The notes: a model not told the origin generated them from the sequence alone. A stretch of DNA of 64,000 nt from Clostridium puniceum (GCF_002006345.1 NZ_LZZM01000098.1:23391-87390); one strand, 5' to 3'; positions 27,541-38,943 are shown, counted from the first letter of the stretch. A program made the numbers and translations.

Positions 27541-27600
27541 TCTATAAAGATATTATATTGGAGTTATGTGTATAATCCATATGAAAGGAAGTCTTTATAG

Positions 27601-28884
27601 GTGCGTGATTCAAAAAATTATATATTTGCAAACAATAAAGTAAACAGGAAAAGAATAATAATACCAATGATCTCTTGTATAGCAATTTTTGCTTTGGTGG
27701 GAATTATTAGTTTTGTATCGTTTTGTGCAGGAAATTATGCTGCAACTAGAGGTATATTTTTAGTGAAAACACCATCAGAGCAAGTTCAAAGTACAGTGCA
27801 ACAACTTAATGATAGGAGCAAATATGCAGCACTTTTTCAAGTCAGAGATAAATTGATTGAAAAATTTGATGGAGATGTTGATGACAATAAACTTTTAGAA
27901 GGCGCTATTAAAGGAATGACAAATTCATTGAATGATCAATATACAATGTTTATGAATAAAGATGAATTTGCTGCGTTAATGAAGCAAAGCAGTGGTAATA
28001 TTACAGGAATAGGTGTTACTATAACTTCAAAAGATAACGAGTTAACAATTATTGATACAATTAAAGATTCACCAGCTGACAGGGCAGGATTAATAGCAAA
28101 TGATGTTATAAAAAAAATAAATGATATAGAGCTATCTGGAGATGATTCTCAAAAGGCTGTATCTATAATTACAGAAGCTAAAAATTCAGAATTAAAACTA
28201 ACAATTAAAAGAGTTGGTGTAGATGAATTTGATGTTAATATAGTTCCTGAAAAGGTGAAAATTAAATCTGTTGAAGGTTCAATGATAAATTCTAATATAG
28301 GGTATATTCGGATAAAAACTTTTATGAACGAAAATACAACAGAAGATTTTAAAAATACAATTGCAGATTTGAGATCACAGGGGATGAAGGGAATAATTTT
28401 GGATTTAAGAGAAAATCCAGGGGGATTATTAACGGAAGCAGTAGGTGTTGCTTCTCAGTTTATACCGAAGGATAAAATAATAACTTACACTATTGATAAG
28501 TATGGTAATAGATATGATTCAGTATCAATAGGTGGAGTGGCGGAAGGAACTCCTTTGGTTATATTAGTTAATGGAAACAGTGCTAGTGCTTCAGAAGTTG
28601 TTACAGGATCATTAAGAGATTATAAATTAGCAACAATTATAGGTGAAACTACTTTTGGAAAAGGAATAGTGCAGCAGTCGTTTAAATTTAGTGATGAAAT
28701 TGGTGGACTTAAAGTAACTATTTCTAAGTATTATACACCAAATGGTGAAAATATTCATAAAAAAGGAATAACACCAGAGGTTGAAATTAAAACACCTGTA
28801 GGTATAGATGAAAATGCATATGATAAAAATACAGATGAACAGTTAAAGGCAGCAATGGAAAAAATACAAGAAAAGGTGCAGTAG
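27601..28884 (+). CDS. Carboxyl-terminal processing protease (S41 family)
   Basis: 427 residues from a GTG at 27601. An N-terminal membrane anchor (about 20-45) is followed by a PDZ domain (about 125-210; ITGIGVTITSKDNELTII) and a tail-specific protease domain with catalytic Ser in NGNSASASEV and Lys in TTFGKGIVQQ. It acts outside the membrane, as CtpB does in Bacillus spore development or wall-hydrolase processing. ftsEX-ctp-PDZ protein-uvrBA is also the Bacillus order. The ribosome site is AAGGAAG. Confidence 0.93.
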   Translation: MRDSKNYIFANNKVNRKRIIIPMISCIAIFALVGIISFVSFCAGNYAATRGIFLVKTPSEQVQSTVQQLNDRSKYAALFQVRDKLIEKFDGDVDDNKLLEGAIKGMTNSLNDQYTMFMNKDEFAALMKQSSGNITGIGVTITSKDNELTIIDTIKDSPADRAGLIANDVIKKINDIELSGDDSQKAVSIITEAKNSELKLTIKRVGVDEFDVNIVPEKVKIKSVEGSMINSNIGYIRIKTFMNENTTEDFKNTIADLRSQGMKGIILDLRENPGGLLTEAVGVASQFIPKDKIITYTIDKYGNRYDSVSIGGVAEGTPLVILVNGNSASASEVVTGSLRDYKLATIIGETTFGKGIVQQSFKFSDEIGGLKVTISKYYTPNGENIHKKGITPEVEIKTPVGIDENAYDKNTDEQLKAAMEKIQEKVQ

Positions 28885-28895
28885 GGGGAAATAAA

Positions 28896-30242
28896 ATGGA
28901 TTTAGTAATATATACATTAAGGAATGTTGCAGGTGCAATAATAGCACCTCCATTAGTATTTATATTAATTGCCTTAACTGTCATATTGTATTTAAAAAAT
29001 AAAAAAATAGTGACTATGCAAAAATTAATTTTAGGAGGTAGTGTAAATTCATCTATTGAACTTACACTATCTCAACTTGTTTTAGGTATTTTAGGGGGAG
29101 CTATAGGAAGTTTGATTCTGACTAGTCTAGGTGTTGTTTTCAGTTTGAATTCAGGAATTTCATATTTATTTATAATATCTATATTTTTAATGTTTGTAAA
29201 ACCAAGATTAATATGCTTTTCTTATTCGGGAGCTATTCTAGGTGCTGTTAGTATTTTTATTAAGCTTGCAAGTCAATTTGCACCAACAGTTGTAAGTAAT
29301 CAAATATTAGATATTGATGTTTTATACTTAATGATTTTTGTTGGAGTTTTTCACATTATTGAAGGAATATTAGTTATGATTGATGGTGATAGAGGGGCAG
29401 TGCCTATATTTACTAATAAAGAGGGGAAGATTTTAGGTGGATATGCATTGAAGAGATATTGGTTATTGCCTATAGCAATAATGATTGCAGTTGCTATTAA
29501 TAATTCATCCATGAATTACATGACAGAATATATAGAGAATCCAAATTGGTGGCCATTGATTAAATCACCTTCAGGGCTTGGTTTAATGGCTAGTAGCGTG
29601 ATTTCAATATTTCCTTTTTATGCATTTTTGGGATATTCTTCAATTACATTTACAAGAAGTAAAAGGCAAAAAGCGGTATCTTCAGGTATTCATATATTAA
29701 TTTATGGAATTGTATTAACATTTGTAGCTCAAATTGCTAGATTTGGAATTTGGGGTGAAATAGTGGTTGTAGGATTTGCGCCATTTGCTCATGAACTTAT
29801 GTTAAAACTCCAAACAAAAAGTGAACAAAAAAGAGAGCCAAAGTTTGTAAGTGATGAAGAGGGTTTAATAATTTTAGAGATTTCACCAAATTCTCAAGCT
29901 AAAGAATTTGGAGTTAATGTTGAAAGTAAGTTATTATCAATAAACAATAAAAATATTAATTCGGAAGCAGAAGCGTACTCCATTATAAAAGAAAATTTAA
30001 ACAATGCAGTTCTTAAAATTAAAGATTCAAGAGGAATAATAAAAGATATTCAATTTAGACATAATAGAAATACAAGGCTTGGTATGCTATTAGTACCCAG
30101 AAGTGTTGATAAAGGAGAAATTGTGTCTATTGAAGATAATAGTTTTAAAAGTGTTTTTGATACAATAAAAAATTCTGAAAATAATAGGAGTCATAATTCT
30201 AAGAATGATAAAATTGATCAAGATGAAGAGGGAAAAAAATAG
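28896..30242 (+). CDS. Multi-pass PDZ membrane protein (MinJ-like)
   Basis: 448 residues. About eight membrane segments cover residues 1-300. A PDZ domain (about 325-395) contains ILEISPNSQAKEFGVNVESKLLSINN. A charged tail follows. This architecture, and the position between the Ctp protease and uvrB, matches MinJ (YvjD) of Bacillus, which links DivIVA and MinD at division sites. Orthology is inferred from position and topology only. The start follows GTAGGGGGAAA, 11 nt after the protease stop. Confidence 0.8.
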   Translation: MDLVIYTLRNVAGAIIAPPLVFILIALTVILYLKNKKIVTMQKLILGGSVNSSIELTLSQLVLGILGGAIGSLILTSLGVVFSLNSGISYLFIISIFLMFVKPRLICFSYSGAILGAVSIFIKLASQFAPTVVSNQILDIDVLYLMIFVGVFHIIEGILVMIDGDRGAVPIFTNKEGKILGGYALKRYWLLPIAIMIAVAINNSSMNYMTEYIENPNWWPLIKSPSGLGLMASSVISIFPFYAFLGYSSITFTRSKRQKAVSSGIHILIYGIVLTFVAQIARFGIWGEIVVVGFAPFAHELMLKLQTKSEQKREPKFVSDEEGLIILEISPNSQAKEFGVNVESKLLSINNKNINSEAEAYSIIKENLNNAVLKIKDSRGIIKDIQFRHNRNTRLGMLLVPRSVDKGEIVSIEDNSFKSVFDTIKNSENNRSHNSKNDKIDQDEEGKK

Positions 30243-30257
30243 ATATATAAAAATTAT

Positions 30258-30280
30258 AAGGTGGCTTTGCCATCTTTTTC
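30258..30280 (+). terminator. Terminator after the MinJ-like gene
   Basis: AAGGTGGC and GCCATCTT pair (one G-U) around TTT, followed by a T run. Confidence 0.75.
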
Positions 30281-30284
30281 TTTA

Positions 30285-30326
30285 ATAAATTATGTTATTT
30301 TTTAGGTAATAAAGAACATAATTTAT
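30285..30326. repeat. Perfect 12-bp inverted repeat
   Basis: ATAAATTATGTT and AACATAATTTAT are separated by 18 nt, between the terminator and the uvrB promoter. It could be an operator or a reverse-strand terminator. Confidence 0.45.
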
Positions 30327-30366
30327 ATGAACTAAAAATAAATGATATAATTTATTGACTTAATAG

Positions 30367-30394
30367 TTACAGCAAAGTAAAATATACATATAAT
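30367..30394 (+). promoter_or_regulatory. Promoter of uvrB
   Basis: TTACAG (30367-30372), a 16-nt spacer and TATAAT (30389-30394). The LexA-like box begins one base after the -10. Confidence 0.5.
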
Positions 30395-30395
30395 A

Positions 30396-30409
30396 CGAAT
30401 GTCTGTTCG
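30396..30409 (+). promoter_or_regulatory. LexA/DinR-like SOS box of uvrB
   Basis: CGAATGTCTGTTCG fits the Gram-positive SOS box CGAACRNRYGTTYG at 12 of 14 positions. It lies directly after the uvrB -10 element, where a repressor would block transcription. uvrB is an SOS gene in Bacillus. Confidence 0.75.
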
Positions 30410-30426
30410 AAGATGGAGGTAGTATA

Positions 30427-32394
30427 ATGGGAGAATTCAAAATACATTCTAAATTTAAACCTACAGGGGATCAGCCACAAGCTATTGAAAAGTTAGTGGA
30501 TTCAATAACAAAAAATAATAGAGGGCAAACTTTGTTGGGAGTAACTGGTTCTGGAAAAACATTTACCATGGCAAATATTATTGAAAAACTCCAAAGACCT
30601 ACTATAATTTTAGCTCATAATAAAACTTTGGCAGCACAATTATGTTCAGAATTTAAAGAGTTTTTTCCAGATAATATAGTTGAATATTTTGTATCTTATT
30701 ATGACTATTATCAACCAGAAGCGTATGTACCTCAAACAGATACATTTATAGAAAAAGATGCATCTATAAATGATGAAATAGATAAGTTAAGACATTCAGC
30801 TACTTCAGCTCTTTTTGAGAGAAGAGATGTAATAATAGTTGCATCTGTTTCCTGTATATATGGATTGGGTAATCCAGATGAATATAAAAAATTAACGATA
30901 AGTCTTAGACCTGGAATGGAAAAGGAAAGAAATGAAGTCATAAAAAAACTTATAGAAATTCAATATGAAAGAAATGATATAGATTTTTCAAGAGGAACTT
31001 TTAGAGTTAGAGGAGATTCTTTAGATATAATTCCTGCATCATACTCTAATAAGGGAATTAGAGTTGAGTTTTTTGGAGATGAAATTGATAGAATAAGGGA
31101 ATTTGATGTATTAACAGGTACTATTCTTGGAGAAAGAAAGCATGTTGCAATAACTCCTGCTTCACACTTTGCAACTTCTAGGGAAACTATTGAAAGATCC
31201 ATTAATCGTATTGAAGGAGAATTGGAAGAAAGACTTACAGAACTTAACGCACAAGATAAACTTTTAGAAGCACAAAGATTAAGACAAAGAACTAATTTTG
31301 ATATTGAAATGATAAAAGAAATGGGATATTGCAGCGGCATTGAAAATTATTCAAGAATATTAGATGGAAGAGCTTCGGGAACACCACCTAAGACTTTAAT
31401 AGATTATTTTCCAGAAGATTATTTAATGTTTATTGACGAGAGTCATGTAACATTACCTCAAGTTAGGGCCATGTATGCAGGAGATAGGTCAAGAAAAAAT
31501 ACCTTAGTTGACTATGGATTTAGACTTCCAAGTGCCTATGATAATAGACCATTAAAGTTTGAAGAATTTGAAAAAAAAATCAGTCAAGTAGTTTTTGTTA
31601 GTGCAACTCCAGCTGCTTATGAAATAGATCATTCAGGAGAGATTGCTGAACAAATCATAAGACCTACAGGATTATTAGATCCTGAAATAATCATAAGGCC
31701 TATTAAAGGGCAAATAGATGATTTGTATGGAGAAATTAATAAGGTAAAAGAAAAAGGATTTAGAACTTTAATAACAACTTTGACCAAGCGGATGGCAGAG
31801 GATTTAACTAAGTACTTCAAAGAGCTTGGAGTTAAGGTTACATACATGCATTCAGATATTGATACCCTAGAAAGAATAAAGATTATAAGAGATTTAAGAC
31901 TTGGAGAATATGATGTATTAGTTGGAATAAATCTTTTAAGAGAAGGGTTAGATATACCAGAAGTTGCTTTAGTTGCAATTTTAGATGCTGATAAGGAAGG
32001 TTTTTTAAGATCAGAGACATCATTGATACAAACTATAGGAAGAGCAGCTAGAAATTCAGAAAGTAAGGTTATAATGTATGCGGATAATATAACAAAATCC
32101 ATGGATAAAGCTTTAAAAGAAACTGAAAGAAGGAGAACAATACAAAAAGAATATAATTTAAAGAATGGAATAGTACCAACAACTATAATTAAAGATGTTA
32201 GAGAGATTATAGAAGCTACAAAGGTTTCGGAGGAAATTGAAGAGTATAAGACAGAAGGCAGCAAGAATCTTACAAAGAAAGAAAAGGATAAGTTAATCAA
32301 AGATTATACAGATGAAATGTTATTGGCAGCAAAAAATCTTCAATTTGAACGAGCAGCTGAGCTTAGAGACATCATAAATCAGTTAAAGAGTTAA
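30427..32394 (+). CDS. uvrB: Excinuclease ABC subunit B
   Basis: 655 residues, full length. Walker A GVTGSGKT, the beta-hairpin region [19 protein letters not shown]-like [10 protein letters not shown], helicase motif [11 protein letters not shown], and the C-terminal UVR domain that binds UvrC (about 615-650). It loads at damaged sites with UvrA and recruits UvrC. uvrA follows after 52 nt. Ribosome site TGGAGGT. Confidence 0.98.
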   Translation: MGEFKIHSKFKPTGDQPQAIEKLVDSITKNNRGQTLLGVTGSGKTFTMANIIEKLQRPTIILAHNKTLAAQLCSEFKEFFPDNIVEYFVSYYDYYQPEAYVPQTDTFIEKDASINDEIDKLRHSATSALFERRDVIIVASVSCIYGLGNPDEYKKLTISLRPGMEKERNEVIKKLIEIQYERNDIDFSRGTFRVRGDSLDIIPASYSNKGIRVEFFGDEIDRIREFDVLTGTILGERKHVAITPASHFATSRETIERSINRIEGELEERLTELNAQDKLLEAQRLRQRTNFDIEMIKEMGYCSGIENYSRILDGRASGTPPKTLIDYFPEDYLMFIDESHVTLPQVRAMYAGDRSRKNTLVDYGFRLPSAYDNRPLKFEEFEKKISQVVFVSATPAAYEIDHSGEIAEQIIRPTGLLDPEIIIRPIKGQIDDLYGEINKVKEKGFRTLITTLTKRMAEDLTKYFKELGVKVTYMHSDIDTLERIKIIRDLRLGEYDVLVGINLLREGLDIPEVALVAILDADKEGFLRSETSLIQTIGRAARNSESKVIMYADNITKSMDKALKETERRRTIQKEYNLKNGIVPTTIIKDVREIIEATKVSEEIEEYKTEGSKNLTKKEKDKLIKDYTDEMLLAAKNLQFERAAELRDIINQLKS

Positions 32395-32446
32395 CTGTTG
32401 ATTGCCTAAAGTGTATTAAAATTTAACTAAATTCAGGGGGTTTATA

Positions 32447-35272
32447 ATGAACGATAAAATAATAATTAAAGGTGCAAAGGTTAATAATTTAAAGAATATA
32501 AGTTTAGAGATACCAAGAGATAAATTAGTTGTATTTACAGGACTATCAGGTTCTGGTAAGTCCTCTTTAGCTTTTGATACATTGTATGCAGAAGGACAAA
32601 GAAGATATATGGAATCTTTATCGTCTTATGCAAGACAGTTTTTAGGCCAAATGGATAAACCAAATGTTGAGCATATAGAAGGTTTATCACCAGCTATATC
32701 AATAGACCAAAAGACTACAAGCAAAAATCCAAGATCTACAGTTGGAACGATAACAGAAATTTACGATTATTTGAGACTATTATATGCAAGAGTTGGAACT
32801 CCACATTGTCCAAAGTGTGGAAAGGAAATTACCCAACAATCTGTTGATCAAATTGTTGATAAGATTATGAGTTATCGGGATAAAACTAAACTTCAAATAT
32901 TATCACCTATAATAAAAGGAAGAAAAGGAACTCATGAAAAAATATTAGAAAATATAAAGAAAAATGGTTTTGTAAGAGCTAGAATCGATGGAGAAATTTA
33001 TGATTTAACTGAAGAAGAGGTAAAATTAGATAAAAATAAAAAACATAATATAGAAGCTGTAATAGATAGAATTGTTATAAAAGAAGGAATTGAAGGAAGA
33101 CTTACAGAGTCTATAGAAGCATCACTGAAAATGGGAGAAGGCTTAGTAATAGCAAGTATTATTGGCGGAGAGGATACTTTATTTAGTGAAAATTTTGCTT
33201 GTGCAGAATGTGGAATAAGTATTGGTGAATTAGCACCCAGATTATTTTCATTTAATGCTCCGTTTGGTAAATGCGATACTTGTGATGGACTTGGAACTTT
33301 AATTGAAATAGATCAGAAATTAGTAATTCCGAATAGAGAACTAAGCATTATGGATGGTGCTGTAGCTAGCTGGGGAAGTGGAAGACTTAAAGAAGATTCA
33401 TGGACTTATGCTATACTTAAAGCGTTAGAAAAAGAATATGGATTAGATTTAAATATTCCTGTCAAAGATTTAGATAAAAAACATATAGATTTACTTTTAT
33501 ATGGAACAAACGGAAAGAAACTTAAGATTGAGTATACAAAAGATGGTGTTAAGGCAATATATAATTATGCTTATGATGGAGAAATAAATTCTTTGAATAG
33601 AAGATACAGAGAAACTAATTCAGATGTTATAAAAAGTGGAATTGAACAATATATGAGCGATGATTTCTGTCCTAAGTGCAAAGGAGCAAGATTAAATGAT
33701 GAAGCTTTAGCAGTTACTGTTGGTGGAAAAAATATATATGAATTTACAATTATGTCAATAAGAGATGAATTAGATTTTATAAATGGAATAGAATTCTCGG
33801 AAAAGAATAAGATTATTAGTGAACAAATCATAAGAGAAATTAAAAATAGGTTACAATTTTTATTAGATGTAGGACTTGATTATTTAAGTTTAAGCAGAAA
33901 TTCAGGAACTTTGTCAGGTGGAGAGTCACAAAGAATAAGACTTGCAACTCAAATAGGGTCATCACTTATGGGTGTTTTATATATTTTAGATGAACCTAGT
34001 ATTGGTTTGCATCAAAGAGATAATGATAGATTAATACGTACTTTAAAAAACTTAAGAGATGTTGGAAATACAGTAATAGTAGTGGAACATGATGATGATA
34101 CCATAAAAGAAGCAGATTATATTGTTGACATTGGACCTGGTGCAGGAGAACATGGAGGAGAAGTAGTTGTTGCTGGTACTCTTGATGAAATTAAAGCATG
34201 CGAAAAATCATTAACAGGACAGTATTTGACAGAGAAAAAATTAATAAAAGTGCCTGAAACAAGAAGAAAAGGTAACGGACAAAGTATAAAAATCGTAGGT
34301 GCGAAGGAAAATAACTTAAAGAACTTAAATGTATCAATTCCACTTGGGACATTAACATCAGTTACGGGAGTTTCAGGTTCTGGAAAAAGTACTTTGGTAA
34401 ATGAAATACTTTATAAAGGATTAAATAAGTTAATAAACAAGAGTAAAAAACCTGTTGGAAAACATAAAGAAATAATAGGATATGAGAACATAGATAAAAT
34501 AATAGATATAGATCAAAGTCCAATTGGAAGAACACCACGTTCTAATCCTGCTACTTATACGGGTACATTCGATATGATAAGAGAGCTTTTTTCACAAACT
34601 CAAGAAGCTAAAATGAGAGGTTATAAGCAAGGAAGATTTAGTTTTAATGTTAAAGGTGGAAGATGTGAGGCTTGTTCTGGAGATGGAATTATAAAGATAG
34701 AAATGCAATTTTTATCAGATGTATATGTGCCATGTGAGGTCTGTAAGGGAAAGAGATACAATAGAGAAACGCTAGAGGTTAAATACAAAGGCAAAAATAT
34801 AGATGATGTATTAAATATGACAGTTGAAGAAGGTGTTAAGTTCTTTGAAAATCTGCCTAGGATTGCAAATAAATTGATAACATTAAATGATGTTGGTTTG
34901 GGATATATTAGATTAGGTCAGCCATCAACTCAATTATCAGGTGGAGAGGCTCAAAGAATAAAATTAGCAACTGAATTATCAAAAAGAAGTACAGGAAAAA
35001 CATTATATATATTGGATGAGCCAACAACAGGATTGCATGTAGATGATGTAAGTAGATTAATAGAAATTCTTCAAAGATTAGTAGAAGCAGGAAATACAGT
35101 AGTTGTAATTGAACATAATTTAGATATGATAAAATGTGCAGATCACTTAATTGATTTGGGGCCAGAAGGTGGAGATAAGGGGGGAACTCTTATTAAAGCA
35201 GGAACTCCAGAAGAACTATGTAAGGCAGAAGCATCATATACAGGAAAGTACTTGAAAAAACTATTATTTTAG
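32447..35272 (+). CDS. uvrA: Excinuclease ABC subunit A
   Basis: 941 residues, full length. Two ABC ATPase modules: Walker A sequences [10 protein letters not shown] and [10 protein letters not shown], signatures [12 protein letters not shown] and [12 protein letters not shown], and zinc modules CPKCGKE...CPKC and CEACSGDG...CEVC. It scans DNA for damage as a dimer and hands over to UvrB. It is transcribed with uvrB. Confidence 0.98.
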   Translation: MNDKIIIKGAKVNNLKNISLEIPRDKLVVFTGLSGSGKSSLAFDTLYAEGQRRYMESLSSYARQFLGQMDKPNVEHIEGLSPAISIDQKTTSKNPRSTVGTITEIYDYLRLLYARVGTPHCPKCGKEITQQSVDQIVDKIMSYRDKTKLQILSPIIKGRKGTHEKILENIKKNGFVRARIDGEIYDLTEEEVKLDKNKKHNIEAVIDRIVIKEGIEGRLTESIEASLKMGEGLVIASIIGGEDTLFSENFACAECGISIGELAPRLFSFNAPFGKCDTCDGLGTLIEIDQKLVIPNRELSIMDGAVASWGSGRLKEDSWTYAILKALEKEYGLDLNIPVKDLDKKHIDLLLYGTNGKKLKIEYTKDGVKAIYNYAYDGEINSLNRRYRETNSDVIKSGIEQYMSDDFCPKCKGARLNDEALAVTVGGKNIYEFTIMSIRDELDFINGIEFSEKNKIISEQIIREIKNRLQFLLDVGLDYLSLSRNSGTLSGGESQRIRLATQIGSSLMGVLYILDEPSIGLHQRDNDRLIRTLKNLRDVGNTVIVVEHDDDTIKEADYIVDIGPGAGEHGGEVVVAGTLDEIKACEKSLTGQYLTEKKLIKVPETRRKGNGQSIKIVGAKENNLKNLNVSIPLGTLTSVTGVSGSGKSTLVNEILYKGLNKLINKSKKPVGKHKEIIGYENIDKIIDIDQSPIGRTPRSNPATYTGTFDMIRELFSQTQEAKMRGYKQGRFSFNVKGGRCEACSGDGIIKIEMQFLSDVYVPCEVCKGKRYNRETLEVKYKGKNIDDVLNMTVEEGVKFFENLPRIANKLITLNDVGLGYIRLGQPSTQLSGGEAQRIKLATELSKRSTGKTLYILDEPTTGLHVDDVSRLIEILQRLVEAGNTVVVIEHNLDMIKCADHLIDLGPEGGDKGGTLIKAGTPEELCKAEASYTGKYLKKLLF

Positions 35273-35497
35273 GGGAAAATTTATATAAAAATAGTGTTTA
35301 GATTAAGTTAAATGTATTTAAGAAGGTCATCATTTTAGAAAAGTATGTAATTCACAGAGGATGAAATAGTAAAAGAAAGAATTGTGGCATTTATGACAAA
35401 TTCAAGTTGTCATCATGAATTATTCATTAAAAAGTAATACTTTTGTATGTCAGACTTGATTTTTTGTTGTATAATCATTAATAAGGCATTTTAAAAA

Positions 35498-35556
35498 TTA
35501 GGATATTATTTTCAGAGTTAACTTTTAACAGTTAACTCTGAGTTGTTAAATCCTAA
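35498..35556 (+). promoter_or_regulatory. Nested inverted repeat upstream of the FHA gene
   Basis: Perfect inner stem CAGAGTTAAC/GTTAACTCTG (35513-35540) within outer arms TTAGGAT/ATCCTAA. There is no T tract, so a leader structure or operator is more likely than a terminator. A TATAAT stands at 35470. The remaining 35273-35497 has no gene. Confidence 0.5.
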
Positions 35557-35603
35557 CTGAATTATTTGCCTATGATTACAGTAATAGATATTGAGGTGAA
35601 AAT

Positions 35604-36047
35604 ATGAGTTTTTCAAAAATGATTGCTGGAGTTTTTGGAATAGTTTTTATTGTTATATTATACGTAATAATATACTATGCATTAAAGATAATGTATAAGG
35701 ATGTTAAAAATGGTGGGAAAAAGAGAAGACCAACTATAGCAAAAGGAAATTATGGATTAGAAATTATAAATTCAGGTAATGGCAAAGATCTAAAAGATGG
35801 TTCTATTATTCCAATAAGATCAGATTTGACAATAGGTAGAAAAGAAGATAATTCAATTGTTTTATCAGATCAACATGTTTCTGGGAGCCATGCTAAAATC
35901 ATATTGAGAAATAATTCTTTATTTATAGAAGATTTGAATAGTACAAATGGAACTTATTTAAATGGAAATAAGGTAAATGGTAAGGTTAAGGTATCTAATA
36001 AGGATGAAATAAAAATTGGAACTGCAGTTTTTAAAATTTTAGTTTAA
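35604..36047 (+). CDS. FHA-domain membrane protein
   Basis: 147 residues. One N-terminal membrane segment (about 8-28) and a cytosolic FHA domain (about 55-145) with the phosphothreonine-binding loops LTIGRKEDNSIVL, SGSHAKI and DLNSTNGTYLNG. FHA domains bind phosphothreonine on proteins modified by Ser/Thr kinases. It is next to an FtsW/RodA flippase-polymerase and a PBP, as FhaB is in actinobacteria, so it probably links kinase signalling to wall growth (inference). Confidence 0.9.
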   Translation: MSFSKMIAGVFGIVFIVILYVIIYYALKIMYKDVKNGGKKRRPTIAKGNYGLEIINSGNGKDLKDGSIIPIRSDLTIGRKEDNSIVLSDQHVSGSHAKIILRNNSLFIEDLNSTNGTYLNGNKVNGKVKVSNKDEIKIGTAVFKILV

Positions 36048-36118
36048 GTAAATATTAATGAAAAGTATAAGTTACTTAAAATGATATAATATGTGAATTA
36101 TATTAATTAGCAGTTTTA

Positions 36119-36163
36119 GGCTCAGTGGAAGAATTAAAAATAAAAAGCTTCTACTGAGCTTTA
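36119..36163 (+). terminator. Hairpin between the FHA gene and ftsW/rodA
   Basis: GGCTCAGT-GAAG pairs with CTTC-ACTGAGCT; only a short T run follows, so it may be a weak terminator or attenuator. Confidence 0.45.
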
Positions 36164-36199
36164 CAAAAATTTAAGTATTTATAACGAGGTGATTATAGC

Positions 36200-37420
36200 T
36201 TGAAGATTAATAAGGATGAAGTAAAGTTATTAATGTTAACATACCTTTTGTGTATAGCTCTTTTTACTAATTTAGCCATATTAAAAGATCCCATGGATAT
36301 GAATGCAATATACATGGGATTAATAGTATGTGTATTATTAACAATTACTCAAGTTTTAATTAGAAAATTTTATCCCCAAGGAGATAAATTTTTAATTACG
36401 TTTGCCTGCCTATTGTCAATTATAGGAATTGCAATATTATATAGATTAGATACTAATGTTGCAATTAAGCAATTAATTTGGTTTATAGCAGGAATTATTA
36501 TATTTATTGCAATGTTAGTAGCTATTCCAGATTTGAGGGATTATGCAAAATATAAAAAAGCATTTTTAATAATCACTATATTAATAATGCCATTAGCATT
36601 AATAGCACATCAAGAAACTTATGGTGCTACTAACTGGGTTAATATTGGGGGATTTGGATTTCAACCATCTGAGTTTGGGAAGATAACTTTTGTTTTATAT
36701 CTTGCAGCAGCTTTAAAAGATTATAAAGATGAAAGTAATATACTAGAAGATTTTAGACAGCTTTGGCAGCCTGCTTTAGTAGTAATGTTTGCATTGATGT
36801 GTTTAGTCATGCAGAAAGATTTAGGTTCTGCTTTAATATTCTTTGGTATAGCATTAACTATGGTTTATGTTGCAACAGGGAAAAAAAAGTATGTTGTAAT
36901 TTGTTTTGTATTATTTATAGTAGGATCATTTTTTGCATATAAATTATTTGCTCATGTAAGACAGAGAATATTAATTTGGAGACATCCATGGCAATATTCA
37001 GATACAGGAGGATATCAAATAGTACAAGGTTTATATGCAATTTCTTCTGGTGGAATGTTTGGCTCAGGATTAGGATATGGATATCCGGGATTTGTACCAG
37101 TTAACATTTCAGATTTTATATTTGCAGTTATCTGCGAAGAATTTGGAATGGTATTTGGATTAGGTATTATGATAATATATTTCTTGTTTTTCTATAGAGG
37201 AATGCGTGCTGCATTTAGAATTCAAGATAAATTTTCACAATTTACTACAATAGGAATGAGTGCTATGATAGCATGTCAAGTGTTAGTTATAATAGGTGGA
37301 GTATTTGCAGTAATACCACTTACAGGAATTACCTTACCTCTTATTAGTGCTGGAGGTTCTTCTATAATAAGTATGTTTTTTGCACTTGCAATACTTCAAA
37401 AAATTTCAGAGGAGGGCTAA
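36200..37420 (+). CDS. SEDS peptidoglycan polymerase (FtsW/RodA/SpoVE family)
   Basis: 406 residues from a TTG at 36200, supported by GAGGTGAT at good spacing. About ten membrane segments. SEDS motifs: GGFGFQPSEFGKI, HVRQRILIWRHPWQYSDTGGYQIVQGLYAI and the C-terminal TGITLPLISAGGSS. It polymerises lipid II glycan strands with a partner class B PBP, which is the next gene. Whether it serves elongation or division cannot be told from sequence alone. Confidence 0.92.
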   Translation: MKINKDEVKLLMLTYLLCIALFTNLAILKDPMDMNAIYMGLIVCVLLTITQVLIRKFYPQGDKFLITFACLLSIIGIAILYRLDTNVAIKQLIWFIAGIIIFIAMLVAIPDLRDYAKYKKAFLIITILIMPLALIAHQETYGATNWVNIGGFGFQPSEFGKITFVLYLAAALKDYKDESNILEDFRQLWQPALVVMFALMCLVMQKDLGSALIFFGIALTMVYVATGKKKYVVICFVLFIVGSFFAYKLFAHVRQRILIWRHPWQYSDTGGYQIVQGLYAISSGGMFGSGLGYGYPGFVPVNISDFIFAVICEEFGMVFGLGIMIIYFLFFYRGMRAAFRIQDKFSQFTTIGMSAMIACQVLVIIGGVFAVIPLTGITLPLISAGGSSIISMFFALAILQKISEEG

Positions 37421-37422
37421 AA

Positions 37423-38904
37423 TTGAAAAATGTTTCTAGTAGTATAAAACAAGTAATGGTAGTTTTTCTATTTTGCTTTGTAGCTCTTATCTCTTATATT
37501 GCATATTTTCAAGTTTTCTCAGCACCTAAGATAGCAGAGCAACAAGGAAATCAAAGATTATGGGCAAGAAGAAATGAAGTATTAAGAGGAACTATCTATG
37601 ATAGAAATAAAAATCCATTAACAACAAGTTCAAAAGTTGATGCACTTACACAAAAAAGAACTTATGTAAATGGAGATTTATATGTTCATGCTTTAGGATA
37701 TGTAGATCCAAGATATGGGTTAACAGAACTGGAAGCAAACTATGATACTGAATTAACATCATATAATAAAATTACAAACAATATTTTAAATTTAACTAAG
37801 GATTTTAGCAAAGCAAAATTAGAAGAGATGTTCCAAAATAGAAAAGAAGATGAAGTTAAAATTGGGAACGGAGTTATAACTTCATTGGATCCAACACTTC
37901 AAAAAATAGCTTATGACTCTTTAGGAAATAATAAAGGAGCTGTAGTTGCATTAAATCCCAAAACGGGAGAAGTACTGGCAATGGTTTCAAAACCAACATA
38001 TAATCCTAATGAGTTAGAAAATGCAATGAAGGCAGCTAATGCTGGTAAAGCAGAGAATAGTCCACTTATAAATAGAGCAACTTCAGGACTTTATCCACCA
38101 GGTTCTACCTTTAAAACTGTGACGCTAAGTAGTTCCTTGGAGAATATGCCAGAGGTTACAAGTAGAACATTTAATGATACAGGTAAAATAGTATTTAATG
38201 AAAAACAATCTTTAAGCAATGATAGTGGAGAGGTTAATGGAGAGATAAATTTAAAAGAAGCCTTTAGATTATCAAGTAATTTTGTATTTGGTACGTTAGC
38301 AATGGAGCTTGGAAATGATAAGTTAAAAGCTACTGCTGAAAACTATGGCTTTAATAAAACTATTAATTCAGAAGGTTTTAAGATAAATCAAAGTCAATTT
38401 CCTAAGCTGACTAAAGCTGAAGTTGGAAGTATAGCACAAACAGGAATTGGTCAAAGTAGTATTTTAGCAACTCCAATGCAGATGGCCTTAGTTGCAAGCA
38501 CTATAGCTAATAATGGAAAAATGATGGAACCAAAGCTTGTTAATCAAGTTGTAGATAAAGATGGAAATATAGTAAAAACTGTAGATTCAAAAGTATATAA
38601 GCAGGTTCTTAGTCCTAATAATGCAGGGACTATAAAAGATTATATGAAAAATCTAGTTGACTCAAAGATAAATACAAGCTGGGGTTATTTTGAAGGCACT
38701 GATGCTGCAGGGAAAACAGGTACAGCAGATTATAATCTTGAGAATGGTGAAAGTGCTAAACCTCATTCGTGGTTCATTGGATTTGCACCAGCAAACAATC
38801 CGAAGGTTGCAGTTGCTGTAATTGTAGAAAATGGAGGTTATGGGGCAAGTGCGGCAGCACCTATAGCTGGAAAGATTATTACGCAAGTAACAAGAAACAA
38901 TTAA
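37423..38904 (+). CDS. Class B penicillin-binding protein transpeptidase
   Basis: 493 residues from a TTG at 37423, 3 nt after the SEDS stop, with GAGGAGGG overlapping the previous gene. An N-terminal membrane anchor (about 10-30), a short dimerisation domain and a transpeptidase domain: Ser228 in PPGSTFK (SxxK), SSN in RLSSNFVFG, and KTGTAD. It crosslinks the glycan made by its SEDS partner; actinobacterial PbpA is the analogue in layout. At under 500 residues it is a compact member. Confidence 0.93.
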   Translation: MKNVSSSIKQVMVVFLFCFVALISYIAYFQVFSAPKIAEQQGNQRLWARRNEVLRGTIYDRNKNPLTTSSKVDALTQKRTYVNGDLYVHALGYVDPRYGLTELEANYDTELTSYNKITNNILNLTKDFSKAKLEEMFQNRKEDEVKIGNGVITSLDPTLQKIAYDSLGNNKGAVVALNPKTGEVLAMVSKPTYNPNELENAMKAANAGKAENSPLINRATSGLYPPGSTFKTVTLSSSLENMPEVTSRTFNDTGKIVFNEKQSLSNDSGEVNGEINLKEAFRLSSNFVFGTLAMELGNDKLKATAENYGFNKTINSEGFKINQSQFPKLTKAEVGSIAQTGIGQSSILATPMQMALVASTIANNGKMMEPKLVNQVVDKDGNIVKTVDSKVYKQVLSPNNAGTIKDYMKNLVDSKINTSWGYFEGTDAAGKTGTADYNLENGESAKPHSWFIGFAPANNPKVAVAVIVENGGYGASAAAPIAGKIITQVTRNN

Positions 38905-38943
38905 CCTTTACTTAAACTATTAACTGACAAAGGGAGTGTTTCA

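Noticed and set aside
31629..32300. 223-codon reverse-strand frame inside uvrB
   Set aside because: Antisense to a full-length uvrB; no ribosome site; composition is a shadow of AT-rich coding sequence.
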